Origin: RBG-16-66-20 sp036262835
GTDB lineage: Bacteria > Pseudomonadota > Gammaproteobacteria > Burkholderiales > SG8-39
DNA: 58,735 bases
Direction: 5' to 3'
NCBI GenBank assembly: GCA_036262835.1
Contig: DATAID010000075.1
Coordinates: 1-58,735 of the forward strand
Part shown: positions 1 to 7,744 of the stretch, piece by piece
Numbering within the stretch: position 1 is the stretch's first letter
Layout of the letters: each line of letters starts with the position of its first letter
The notes under the pieces: model-generated
Databases searched by the model: none
What the model saw: only the letters and a program-made list of their open reading frames with translations
Told to the model about the DNA's origin: nothing
Translations under genes and position numbers: made by a program

Positions 1-1
1 G

Positions 2-1315
2 GTAAAGGCCGCGGCGAAGGCGTTTGAGGCCTGGAAGCTCGTGGCGCCGCGCGAGCGAGGGCGGATGCTCATGCGCATCGCCGATGCGATCGAGGCGGAG
101 AGCGAGCCGCTCGCGCGCCTGATCGCGACCGAGACGGGCAATGCGCTGCGCACGCAGTCGCGCCCCGAGGCGAAGGGCACGGCGGAGATCTTCCGCTACT
201 TCGGCGGCTTGGCGAGCGAGACGAAGGGCGAGACGGTGCCGCTCGGCGAGCAGGTGCTCTCCTACACGCGCCGCGAGCCGATCGGCGTGGTCGGCGCGGT
301 GATCCCGTGGAATTCGCCGGTGATCCTCGGCGGGATGAAGATCGCGATGTCGCTCGCCGCGGGCAATACGCTGGTCCTAAAGGCGGCGGAGGATGCGCCG
401 CTCGGCGTTCTCATGATGGCGCAGCTCTGCGCGGAGCACCTGCCCGAGGGTGTGCTGAACGTGCTCACCGGCTACGGCGAGGAAGCGGGCGCCGCGCTTT
501 TCAAGCACCCGCTCATCCGCAAGATCTCCTTCACCGGCTCGACCGAGGTCGGCAAGCTCGCGATGCAGGCCGCCTCCGAGCGGATCGTGCCCGTGTCGCT
601 CGAGCTCGGCGGCAAAAGTCCGTGCATCGTCTTCCCGGACGCCAACGAGGACGCGGTCGTCGATGGCGTGATCGGCGCCATGCGCTTCACGCGCCAGGGG
701 CAGTCCTGCACCGCCGGCTCGCGGCTTTTCCTGCACAAGTCCATCTATGACGATTTCCTCTCGCGTCTCGCGGCGAAGCTGGAGAAGCTGAAGATCGGCG
801 ATCCGCTCGAGGAAGCGACCGACATGGGCGCGATCATCAACCGCAAGCAGTTCGAGCGCGTCTGCGGCTACATCGAGGACGGGCTTTCGCAGCGCTCGGC
901 GAAGCTGCTGACGGGCGGCCTGCCGCCGAAGGAGGGCCCGCTCGCGCAGGGGTTCTTCGTGCAGCCGACGGTGTTCGCGGGCGTGAAGAACGAGTGGCGC
1001 CTCGCGAGGGAAGAGATCTTCGGCCCGGTGCTCGCCGCGATCGAATGGCAGGACGAGGCGGAGGCGATCCGCATGGCGAACGACAGCCACTACGGCCTTG
1101 CCGCCTACGTCTGGACGCACGACATCGGCAAGGGCCTGCGCACGGCGCACGCAATCGAGTCGGGCTGGATCCAGGTGAACCAGGGCCTGGGGCAGTTTCC
1201 GGGGCATTCGTACGGCGGCTTCAAGCAGAGCGGCATCGGCCGCGAGTTTTCCCTGGAGGGGATGCTCGAGAGCTTCACGCAGCGAAAGAGCGTGACCGTG
1301 AACCTGAAGTACTGA
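2..1315 (+). CDS. NAD(P)-dependent aldehyde dehydrogenase, 5' end cut by window
   Basis: Oxidises an aldehyde to its acid with NAD(P). The frame is open to the window edge, and residues upstream of the GTG at 41 (AAAKAFEAWK) still match the family N-terminus, so the gene starts outside the window. The catalytic Glu motif LELGGKSP and the nucleophile Cys in GQSC (codon 707-709) are present, with the usual GGFKQSGIGRE segment near the C-terminus. Substrate cannot be read from the sequence. The next gene's ATG follows the stop directly (1313-1315/1316), so it is cotranscribed with an epoxide-hydrolase-like enzyme, suggesting a shared catabolic route (inference). Confidence 0.93.
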   Translation, partial: VKAAAKAFEAWKLVAPRERGRMLMRIADAIEAESEPLARLIATETGNALRTQSRPEAKGTAEIFRYFGGLASETKGETVPLGEQVLSYTRREPIGVVGAVIPWNSPVILGGMKIAMSLAAGNTLVLKAAEDAPLGVLMMAQLCAEHLPEGVLNVLTGYGEEAGAALFKHPLIRKISFTGSTEVGKLAMQAASERIVPVSLELGGKSPCIVFPDANEDAVVDGVIGAMRFTRQGQSCTAGSRLFLHKSIYDDFLSRLAAKLEKLKIGDPLEEATDMGAIINRKQFERVCGYIEDGLSQRSAKLLTGGLPPKEGPLAQGFFVQPTVFAGVKNEWRLAREEIFGPVLAAIEWQDEAEAIRMANDSHYGLAAYVWTHDIGKGLRTAHAIESGWIQVNQGLGQFPGHSYGGFKQSGIGREFSLEGMLESFTQRKSVTVNLKY

Positions 1316-2110
1316 ATGCTCGAATCCGTCGCGGGGGTCGACGTGCACGTCGAGGGGCCGCAGGGCGCCGAGACGATCGTCATGGTGCACGGCTGGCCGG
1401 ACACCTACCGGCTGTGGAACGCGCAGGTCGCGGCGCTCAAGCAGAAGTACCGCTGCATCCGCTTCACGCTGCCGGGTTTCGAGGACCCGATGGAGCGGCG
1501 CCTCTATACCGTGGGCGAGATCACCAGCCTCATCCGGCAGATCGTCGAGCAGCTTTGCCCCGACCGGAAGGTGACGCTCATGGCGCACGACTGGGGCTGC
1601 GTCTACGCCTACGAGTTCTACATGCGCAACCCGGCGCTGGTCGAGCGCATCGTCGGCGTGGACATCGGCGAGCCGCGCGAGATGCGGCGCGATCTCACGG
1701 CGCGCTCGAAGTTCTACATCCTCGGCTACCAGGTCTGGCTCGCGATCGCGTGGAAGATCGGCGGGGCGCTCGGCGACTGGATGACCCGCAAGATGGCGCG
1801 CTGGGTGCGCGCGCGCTCGGACCCGGCCTTCATCGGCTCGCGCATGAACTACCCCTACTTCGTCGCCTGGTTCGGCGGCGCCGAGTCGTTCGCGCGCCAG
1901 ACGCAGCGCTTCAAGCCCGCCTGCCCGATGCTCTTCATCTACGGCAAGCGCAAGCTCTTCATGTTCCATGCGAAGGGCTGGATCGAGAAGCTCGCACGCG
2001 AGCCGGGCTGCCGCGTCGAGGGCTTCGACACCGGCCACTGGGTGATGCTGCAGGAGCCCGGGCGCTTCAACCAGGTTGCGCTAGAGTGGCTGGCTGCAAC
2101 GGACAAATAA
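1316..2110 (+). CDS. Alpha/beta hydrolase, epoxide hydrolase/haloalkane dehalogenase type
   Basis: A 264-aa alpha/beta-hydrolase. The oxyanion-hole motif HGWPD lies near residue 25. The nucleophile elbow reads AHDWGC near residue 92, so the nucleophile is Asp, as in epoxide hydrolases and haloalkane dehalogenases, rather than the Ser of esterases. The C-terminal TGHWVMLQEP segment supplies the catalytic His. There is no signal peptide, so it is probably cytoplasmic. It follows the aldehyde dehydrogenase without a gap. Opening of an epoxide or dehalogenation, followed by aldehyde oxidation, is a reasonable but unproven link. Confidence 0.85.
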   Translation: MLESVAGVDVHVEGPQGAETIVMVHGWPDTYRLWNAQVAALKQKYRCIRFTLPGFEDPMERRLYTVGEITSLIRQIVEQLCPDRKVTLMAHDWGCVYAYEFYMRNPALVERIVGVDIGEPREMRRDLTARSKFYILGYQVWLAIAWKIGGALGDWMTRKMARWVRARSDPAFIGSRMNYPYFVAWFGGAESFARQTQRFKPACPMLFIYGKRKLFMFHAKGWIEKLAREPGCRVEGFDTGHWVMLQEPGRFNQVALEWLAATDK

Positions 2111-2127
2111 AAGAGGAGATCCCCGCC

Positions 2128-2232
2128 ATGGGCAGGCACACCAGCAAGCACCTCCGCACGCGCCGGCTGAACCAGAAGCGCCGCAAGCAGCTGATGAAGG
2201 CGGCCAAGCGGGCGAAAAAGGCGAAGTCCTGA
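2128..2232 (+). CDS. 34-aa highly basic small protein, function unknown
   Basis: ATG at 2128 follows a strong Shine-Dalgarno AGAGGAG (2112-2118, 9-nt spacer) and reads 34 codons to TGA. The peptide starts MGRHTSKHLRTRR and ends KKAKS. By count 15 of 34 residues are Arg/Lys, two are His, and none is Asp or Glu. It lies 17 nt after the hydrolase stop, so it belongs to the same transcript. Composition suggests RNA or ribosome binding, like very small ribosome-associated proteins, but I do not recognise the family. The good ribosome site and clean start argue against a chance ORF. Confidence 0.6.
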   Translation: MGRHTSKHLRTRRLNQKRRKQLMKAAKRAKKAKS

Positions 2233-2236
2233 CCGG

Positions 2237-3160
2237 CTAGGCGGCGCTCGCCTCGCGCAGCTTGACGAGCGCATGCAGGAGCCGGTTCACCGGCGTCGGC
2301 ACGCCGAGCGCCGCGCCGCGCCGGGCGACGAAGCCGTTCAGGTGGTCGATCTCGGTCGGCTTGCCACGCTGCAGGTCCTGGGCGGTGGATGAGAACTGCG
2401 TGGGCATGGCTTCGGCGATCCGGTAGACGTTCGAAAGCAGGCCCGGCGCCATCGCGACGCCGCTCGCCTTCGCCACCGCGAGCGTCTCCTCGACCACGTC
2501 CTTCATCACCTCGCGGATGCCGGGGCCGGCGATCATCCGGCCGTAGGGCAGGTTCGAGAGCGCCGAGAGCGCGTTGTAGGCGCAGTTGACGACGAGCTTC
2601 TCCCAGAGCGCGCCCGCGACGTTGTCGGAGATCGCCACCGGCACGCCGGCGGCCTCGAACCAGCTTTTCACCGCGTCGAGCGTCGCGGCGTCCGCCTTGC
2701 CCGTGAGATCGCCGATCACGAGGTCGCCGCGGCCGTGGTGCTTCAGGTGCCCGGGCCCCGCCATCTCGGTCGCCACGTAGACCACCGCCGGCACCACGGG
2801 CTGCTCGACGCGGGCCTGGATGCGCTCGGTGTTGTCGACGCCGTTCTGCAGGTTGACGACGATCGCGTCTTTTTCGAGGTGCGGCGCGATCTGCCCGGCC
2901 GCCGCCTCGGTGTCGGTCGACTTCACGCAGAAGAGGACGAGGCGCGCGCCTTTCACGGCGGCGGCCTCGGTGCTCGCCTCGACCGGGATGTGCTCGTCGA
3001 GCTTCAAGCCCTCGAAGCGCAGGCCCGAGGCGCGGAACGCTTCGACGTGCTGCGCGCGGCCGACGAGCGTGGTGCGATGCCCCGCGCGCGCGAGCATCCC
3101 GCCGAAGAAGCAGCCGACCGCGCCCGCGCCGAGGACCGCCACGTCGACCTTGCCCGTCAT
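2237..3160 (-). CDS. panE: 2-dehydropantoate 2-reductase (ketopantoate reductase family)
   Basis: A 307-aa protein with the N-terminal Rossmann motif GAGAVGCFFGG for NADPH, the mid-protein LQNGVDN motif, and the family core KLVVNCAYNALSAL with the catalytic Lys. PanE reduces 2-dehydropantoate to pantoate in pantothenate/CoA synthesis. Many genomes carry several paralogues, so the substrate is not certain. Its ATG overlaps the stop of the upstream permease by 4 nt (ATGA), indicating translational coupling. The stop lies 4 nt from the end of the convergent 34-aa gene. Confidence 0.88.
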   Translation of the reverse strand: MTGKVDVAVLGAGAVGCFFGGMLARAGHRTTLVGRAQHVEAFRASGLRFEGLKLDEHIPVEASTEAAAVKGARLVLFCVKSTDTEAAAGQIAPHLEKDAIVVNLQNGVDNTERIQARVEQPVVPAVVYVATEMAGPGHLKHHGRGDLVIGDLTGKADAATLDAVKSWFEAAGVPVAISDNVAGALWEKLVVNCAYNALSALSNLPYGRMIAGPGIREVMKDVVEETLAVAKASGVAMAPGLLSNVYRIAEAMPTQFSSTAQDLQRGKPTEIDHLNGFVARRGAALGVPTPVNRLLHALVKLREASAA

Positions 3161-4467
3161 GCCTTTTCCTTGCCGGCCGTGCCGATCGAGACGTCGGCGA
3201 GGCCCGAGCGCATCATGAGCCAGAAGACGAGGACGCCGGGCAGCGCGACCACGGTGGTGACGAGGTAGAAGTTGACGAAGCCCATCGCCTCGATCATCCG
3301 CCCGGCCGTGGTGCCGGTGAGAAAGCGCCCGGCGATGCTCGCGAGCGCGGAAAGAAGCGCGTACTGGCTCGCGGTGAAGCGCAGGTTGCAGAGCGCCGAG
3401 AGGTAGGCGACCACCGTCACCCCGCCGATGCCGCTCGCGAGGTTCTCGAAGCCGACCGCCGCCAACATCGCCGCGTTGCTGTGGCCGGCGAGCGCGAGCC
3501 CCGCGAAGCCGAGGTTGGACACCGCCATGAGGACGAGCGAGACGAGCACCGAGCGCTTCATGCCGAGCTTCTCGTAGGCGATGCCGCCGATGAAGATGCC
3601 GGCGAGGAGCGCGGCGAAGCCGAGGCCGACGTCGTAGAAGGCAACCTCGTCGTTGGTGAAGCCGAGATCCTGGAAAAGCAGGCGCAGGGTCAGGTTGGCG
3701 AGCGTGTCGCCGATCTTGTGGATGAAGACGAAGAGCATCACCACGACCGCGCCTTCGCGCTTGAGGAACTCCTGCAGCGGGCTCAGGTAGGCGACGAGCG
3801 CCTCGGCCACGCTGCGCACCGGCGCGGGCTCGCGATGGCGCGAGGGCTCGCCGAGGAGCGCGGCGGCGAGCATCGCGGGGAGCGCGAAGGCGGTGCAGGC
3901 AAGGTAGGCGCCGGCCCAGCCGACCCGGCCGGCGAGGACGAGCGCGAGCGCGCCCGCCGCGGCGGCGCCGATGCGCCAGCCGTACTGCGACATGCCCGAG
4001 CCCGCGCCGAGCTGGCGCGGCTCGAGGAGCTCGATGCGATAGGCGTCGATCACGATGTCGAAGGTGGCGCCGGCGACGCCGACGGCGATCGCCGCGGCGC
4101 CCACCGCCGCGAGCGAGGCGCGCGGGTCGGCGAGCCCGAGGCAGGCGATCGCCGCGGCCGAGGCGAGCCCGGCGAGCCACATCCAGCTGCGCCGCTGCCC
4201 GAAGCGGCCAAGGAGCGGCAGGCGCCCATGGTCGGCGAGCGGCGCCCAGAGGAATTTCAGGTTGTAGGCGAGGATGGTGAGCGCGAAGGCGGTGACCTCG
4301 CGCTTGTCGATGCCGTGCTGCGCGAGGCGCGTGGTCAGCGTCGCGCCGATCATCGCGAACACGGCGCCCGAGGAGATGCCGAGGAAGAGCGCGGCGAGCG
4401 GCGCCGCCTCGAGGTAGGGGCGAATCCCTTCCGGCAGGCGGCTGCGCAGCGCGTCGAGGGGCGTCAT
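3157..4467 (-). CDS. ampG: AmpG-family muropeptide MFS permease
   Basis: A 436-aa polytopic membrane protein with about twelve hydrophobic segments. Features match AmpG: an FLWAPLADH loop after the second helix pair and the GATFDIVIDAYRIE helix. AmpG imports anhydro-muropeptides released from murein for recycling. The start is taken at ATG 4467 (MTPLDALRS); an in-frame ATG four codons upstream (4479) is possible. It is translationally coupled to the downstream ketopantoate reductase, an unexpected partner. Confidence 0.88.
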   Translation of the reverse strand: MTPLDALRSRLPEGIRPYLEAAPLAALFLGISSGAVFAMIGATLTTRLAQHGIDKREVTAFALTILAYNLKFLWAPLADHGRLPLLGRFGQRRSWMWLAGLASAAAIACLGLADPRASLAAVGAAAIAVGVAGATFDIVIDAYRIELLEPRQLGAGSGMSQYGWRIGAAAAGALALVLAGRVGWAGAYLACTAFALPAMLAAALLGEPSRHREPAPVRSVAEALVAYLSPLQEFLKREGAVVVMLFVFIHKIGDTLANLTLRLLFQDLGFTNDEVAFYDVGLGFAALLAGIFIGGIAYEKLGMKRSVLVSLVLMAVSNLGFAGLALAGHSNAAMLAAVGFENLASGIGGVTVVAYLSALCNLRFTASQYALLSALASIAGRFLTGTTAGRMIEAMGFVNFYLVTTVVALPGVLVFWLMMRSGLADVSIGTAGKEKA

Positions 4468-4475
4468 GGCCGGAA

Positions 4476-4498
4476 GCATGTTACCGGGGCATGTTACC
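4476..4498. repeat. 10-bp direct repeat in the ampG/yqjD divergent gap
   Basis: GCATGTTACC occurs at 4476-4485 and again at 4489-4498, 13 bp apart start to start. It sits just upstream of, or overlapping, the ampG start, within the 120-bp region shared with the divergent yqjD-like gene. It could be an operator; no regulator can be named. Confidence 0.4.
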
Positions 4499-4587
4499 TG
4501 CCAGCGTCGGTCCTTTCGCGCCATTGGCGGACCGGGGCACGGCCGCTACTCTCGGAGGACTCCGTCCTGAGTCAGGAAAAAGTCCCC

Positions 4588-4923
4588 ATGCGCGCCCAGA
4601 ACAGAATCAAAGACACCCCCAGCACCGACAAGCTCGTCTCCGACCTCAAGCTCGTCGTCTCCGACGCCGAGGAGCTGCTCCGCGTCACCGCCTCCTCGGC
4701 AGGCGACAAGGCCAACTCCGCGGCCAACGCCGCGCGCGAGCGCATCCAGGCCTCGATCGCCGCCGCCAAGGAGCAGCTCACCGATACGCACCTTGCGATG
4801 ATGCAGAAGGGCCGCGAGGCGATCGACGCCACCGACGAGCTCGTGCACGAGCACCCGTGGCAGGCGGTCGGCCTCGCCGCGCTCGCCGGCGTCGCCGTCG
4901 GCGTGCTGCTCGCGCGCCGCTAG
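4588..4923 (+). CDS. yqjD: DUF883/YqjD-ElaB family membrane-anchored protein
   Basis: A 111-aa protein with a long helical, Ala/Glu/Lys-rich body and a single C-terminal membrane anchor with Gly zipper (LAGVAVGVLLARR), preceded by HEHPWQAVGLA. This is typical of the YqjD/ElaB/YgaM family, inner-membrane proteins that bind ribosomes in stationary phase in Escherichia coli. ATG 4588 follows GTCAGGAAAAAG. It leads a three-gene set with yqjE- and yqjK-like genes, the order known from E. coli. Just upstream is a small palindrome, CGGAG-GA-CTCCG, at 4553-4564. Confidence 0.85.
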   Translation: MRAQNRIKDTPSTDKLVSDLKLVVSDAEELLRVTASSAGDKANSAANAARERIQASIAAAKEQLTDTHLAMMQKGREAIDATDELVHEHPWQAVGLAALAGVAVGVLLARR

Positions 4924-4952
4924 GCTCGATCCCGGAAAGGCCCGGGACTTCG

Positions 4953-5309
4953 ATGCTGGCATCGCTGCGCGAGCTCGGCCGCACCGCGCTTGCGCTCGCC
5001 GTCACGCGCGGGCGGCTCGCCGCCAACGAGATCGAGGAGCAGGCCGTGCGCGCGGCCGAGATCCTCGTCTGGGCGGTGCTCGCGCTGCTGCTGCTCGGAG
5101 TCACCGTCGTCTTCGTGGCGGTGCTGGTGGTGCTCCTTTTCTGGGACGAGAACCGGCTGCTTGCGACGGGCCTCGTGGCGCTCGTCCTTGCGCTCGGCTG
5201 CGCGGGCGCGGCCTGGCTCGCGGTGCTGCGCATGCGCGAGCGCCCGCCGCTCCTTGCGCAAACCTTCGCCGAGCTCGAGCGCGATCACGACGCGCTCACG
5301 CGGATGTAA
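4953..5309 (+). CDS. yqjE: YqjE/phage-holin-superfamily membrane protein
   Basis: A 118-aa protein with an amphipathic N-terminus (MLASLRELGRTALALA) followed by two transmembrane helices, about residues 35-60 and 68-90, and a charged C-terminal tail. This layout matches YqjE (holin superfamily III-like), the usual partner of YqjD. The start ATG 4953 lies 29 nt after the previous stop. A role in lysis is not implied; chromosomal YqjE homologues are common and of unknown function. Confidence 0.8.
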   Translation: MLASLRELGRTALALAVTRGRLAANEIEEQAVRAAEILVWAVLALLLLGVTVVFVAVLVVLLFWDENRLLATGLVALVLALGCAGAAWLAVLRMRERPPLLAQTFAELERDHDALTRM

Positions 5310-5319
5310 AGGCGCCGCC

Positions 5320-5640
5320 GTGGTGCAGCAGAAGCTCACAGAGCTCACCACGAAGCGCATCCACCTCATGGCGCGGGCGCAGGACGAGCGCGCGCGCCTC
5401 GCCGCCGCGCTCGCGCCGACCGACGCGCTCGCGGCCATCGCCGGCCGCGTGGGCCGGATCCTCGACTGGGCCGCGCGCCACCCGCTCGTCTCGGGCGCGG
5501 GGGTTGCCCTCCTCGTCTGGAAGCGGCCGCGCCTCGCGCTCGGCTGGCTCGGCCGCGGGCTGACGGCGCTGAGACTCTACGAGGAGGTGCGCCGGCGCTT
5601 CGGCGCGGTGCCGCGCGCGGCGCCGGGCTTCCAGCGGTAG
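5320..5640 (+). CDS. YqjK-like protein
   Basis: A 106-aa protein read from GTG 5320 (GTG 5323 also possible). A charged N-terminal helix (TTKRIHLMARAQDERARL) leads to a short hydrophobic segment, RHPLVSGAGVALLVW. The sequence is weakly YqjK-like, but position behind yqjD-yqjE supports it. Its last 64 bp overlap the end of convergent xthA on the opposite strand, so both C-termini (GAVPRAAPGFQR here) are constrained by each other. Confidence 0.65.
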   Translation: MVQQKLTELTTKRIHLMARAQDERARLAAALAPTDALAAIAGRVGRILDWAARHPLVSGAGVALLVWKRPRLALGWLGRGLTALRLYEEVRRRFGAVPRAAPGFQR

Positions 5641-6395
5641 TCGATCACCAGGGGCGCGTGGTCGCTGAAGCGCTCCCTGAGATAGATGGACTCGCGGTGC
5701 GCCGTTTTCGCCACGCCGGGCGTGGCGACCTGGTAGTCGATCCGCCAGCCGACGTTCTTCGCCCAGGCGTTGCCGCGCTGGGACCACCAGGTGTACTGGT
5801 CGGGCTTCACGTTCAGGCGCCGGAACACGTCGACGAAGCCGAGCTCGTCGAACACGCGCGTCAGCCACTCGCGCTCCTCGGGCAGGAAGCCCGAGTTTTT
5901 GCGGTTGGAGCGCCAGTTCCGGAGGTCGATCTCCTTGTGCGCGATGTTCCAGTCGCCGCACAGGATGATCTCTTCCTTTCTCTCCTTTAGTTTCTTCAGG
6001 TGAAGCAAAAACCTTTTTAGGAAGCGGAATTTCGAGGCCTGCCGGTGCGGCCCGGCCGAGCCCGAAGGCATGTAGAGCGAAACCACCGCAAGCTTGCCGA
6101 AAATCGCCTCGAGGTAGCGCCCCTCGTCGTCGAACTCGCGCACGCCGAAGCCCGCGATCAGCCGGTCGGGGCGCTCGCGCGCATAGAGCGCGACACCGCT
6201 ATAGCCCTTCTTCTTCGCGCAGCAGTAGTGGCCGTGGTAGCCCTTGAGCGTGAAGGTCGCATCCACCAGGTCGGCTTCCTGCGCCTTGATCTCCTGCAGG
6301 CAGATGACGTCGGCCTTCTGCGCCGCAAGCCAGCGGTACAGGCCCTTCTTCGCCGCGGAACGGATGCCGTTGACGTTGAGCGTGACGACGCGCAC
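5577..6395 (-). CDS. xthA: Exodeoxyribonuclease III / AP endonuclease
   Basis: A 272-aa DNA-repair nuclease of the EEP fold that cleaves at abasic sites and trims 3' ends. Visible motifs: LNVNGIRS at the N-terminus, metal-binding Glu in CLQEIKAQ, catalytic GDWNIAHKEID, and the terminal SDHAPLVIDY with the active-site Asp-His. After that motif there is an unusual basic extension, KPGAARGTAPKRRRTSS, encoded in the 64-bp overlap with the yqjK-like gene. It lies three bases downstream of pyrE and is probably cotranscribed. Confidence 0.95.
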   Translation of the reverse strand: MRVVTLNVNGIRSAAKKGLYRWLAAQKADVICLQEIKAQEADLVDATFTLKGYHGHYCCAKKKGYSGVALYARERPDRLIAGFGVREFDDEGRYLEAIFGKLAVVSLYMPSGSAGPHRQASKFRFLKRFLLHLKKLKERKEEIILCGDWNIAHKEIDLRNWRSNRKNSGFLPEEREWLTRVFDELGFVDVFRRLNVKPDQYTWWSQRGNAWAKNVGWRIDYQVATPGVAKTAHRESIYLRERFSDHAPLVIDYRWKPGAARGTAPKRRRTSS

Positions 6396-6398
6396 GGC

Positions 6399-7088
6399 TT
6401 ACCCGCTCGGGAAGCTGGACACTCCGCCGTGCGCCGCCGACCACTCGGCGGGCGAATTGAGGAACTTCTCGACCTGCCTCACCTGGGCGGCGGGCAGGTA
6501 TTTGTCTTTCTTCACCACCGCCAGCACGTCCCACCAGGTGGCGAGCGAGTGCAGCCGTACATCCAACGACTGCATCACCTTCTTCGACTGCGGAAAGATG
6601 TCGTAGTAGAAGTTGACGAACACGTGCTCGACCTTGGCGCCGGCCTTGCGCAGCGCCTTGCAGAAGTTGATCTTCGAGCGCCCGTCGGTGGTCAGGTCCT
6701 CCACGAGCAGCGTGCGCGCGCCCTTGCGGATGTCGCCCTCGATCTGCGCGTTGCGGCCGAAGCCCTTGGGCTTCTTGCGGATGTACTGCATCGGCAGGCC
6801 CATGCGGTCGGCGATCCAGGCCGCGTAGGGGATGCCGGCGGTCTCCCCGCCCGCCACCACGTCGAACTGCTCGAAGCCGGCGTCGCGCCCGAGGGTGGCG
6901 AGCGCGAACTCGATCAGCTGGCCGCGGATGCGCGGGTAGAAGATGAGCTTGCGGCAGTCGATGTAGACCGGGCTTGCCCAGCCCGAGGTGAAGATGAAGG
7001 GCTTGCCTTCGGAAAACAGCACCGCCTTCACTTCGAGAAGCATCTTCGCGGTGGTTTCGGCGATGAAAGCGCGATCCGCGGAGTGCAT
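6399..7088 (-). CDS. pyrE: Orotate phosphoribosyltransferase
   Basis: A 229-aa enzyme that joins orotate to PRPP to give OMP in de novo pyrimidine synthesis. The PRPP loop TLLVEDLTTDGRSK and the dimer-loop segment RKKPKGFGR are clear. The N-terminal part reads FTSGWASPVYIDCRKL, resembling the type I associate with alphaproteobacteria more than the usual FKTKAGRLSPYFFN beta/gamma type. A -10-like TAAAAT (7104-7099) lies only about ten bases before the ATG, so the message may be nearly leaderless. The 99-bp divergent gap to the DUF4124 gene holds both promoters. Confidence 0.93.
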   Translation of the reverse strand: MHSADRAFIAETTAKMLLEVKAVLFSEGKPFIFTSGWASPVYIDCRKLIFYPRIRGQLIEFALATLGRDAGFEQFDVVAGGETAGIPYAAWIADRMGLPMQYIRKKPKGFGRNAQIEGDIRKGARTLLVEDLTTDGRSKINFCKALRKAGAKVEHVFVNFYYDIFPQSKKVMQSLDVRLHSLATWWDVLAVVKKDKYLPAAQVRQVEKFLNSPAEWSAAHGGVSSFPSG

Positions 7089-7187
7089 GGCGGGGCGGAT
7101 TTTAACAGGGGAAACCCGCCCGCAGCCGGGTCAACCGCCCCGCCGGTGCCGCGTTAAAATGGCCTCGGCATCTTTCCGGGGGATTTC

Positions 7188-7742
7188 ATGCCGCGCCAAC
7201 TTTTTGCCGTCGCCCTGCTCGCGCTGGCCTTGCTCGTTCCGGCCCTGGCCGAGGCGCAGTCGTATCGCTGCGTCGGCAAGGACGGCAAGAAGTACTACGG
7301 CCAGAGCCTGCCGCCGCAGTGCGTCGGCCAGTCGGTCGAGCAGCTCAATCCGGCCGGCCGGGTGGTGAAGAAGTTCGACGCGCAGGCCTCGGCCGACGAG
7401 CGGGCGAAGAAGGAAGCCGAGGAGGCCGACCGCAGGAAGCGCGAGGCGGTGTCCAAGGAGGAAGGCCGGCGCGACCGGGCGCTGCTCGCCACCTACTCGA
7501 GCGAGGGCGAGATCGAGGCGGCGCGCAAGCGCGCGCTCGGCGGCACCGTCACGCAGGTCAAGGAAATCGAGGGCAAAATCGCCGACTTGCGCAAGCGCAG
7601 GGCCGCCAGGGAAAACGTCGATACCGAGCTCAAGGTCGAGGAAAACCTGCTCGATGTGAAAAAGAAGGAAGCCGAGCAGATCAACCACAGGTACGATGAC
7701 GACAAGAAGCGCTTTCTCGAGCTGACGAAGAAAGGGAAGTAG
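7188..7742 (+). CDS. Secreted DUF4124-domain protein, copy 1
   Basis: A 184-aa protein with a signal peptide cleaved after about residue 24 (LVPALAEAQ), then a DUF4124 domain YRCVGKDGKKYYGQ with a second Cys in PPQCVGQ, and a long charged helical region to the end likely to form a coiled coil. Probably periplasmic. ATG 7188 follows GGGGGAT. It is followed 2 nt later by a paralogue with closely similar sequence through the first 100 or so residues. Function is unknown; DUF4124 proteins are widespread in proteobacterial envelopes. Confidence 0.8.
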   Translation: MPRQLFAVALLALALLVPALAEAQSYRCVGKDGKKYYGQSLPPQCVGQSVEQLNPAGRVVKKFDAQASADERAKKEAEEADRRKREAVSKEEGRRDRALLATYSSEGEIEAARKRALGGTVTQVKEIEGKIADLRKRRAARENVDTELKVEENLLDVKKKEAEQINHRYDDDKKRFLELTKKGK

Positions 7743-7744
7743 CC

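Noticed and set aside
377..2038. Long minus-strand open frame opposite the aldehyde dehydrogenase and hydrolase genes
   Set aside because: It has Arg/Ala/His-rich composition without motifs and covers two well-supported genes; typical antisense shadow in high-GC DNA.
4953..5309. Prophage remnant suggested by holin-like similarity
   Set aside because: YqjE homologues are standard chromosomal partners of YqjD, and no other phage gene is present.
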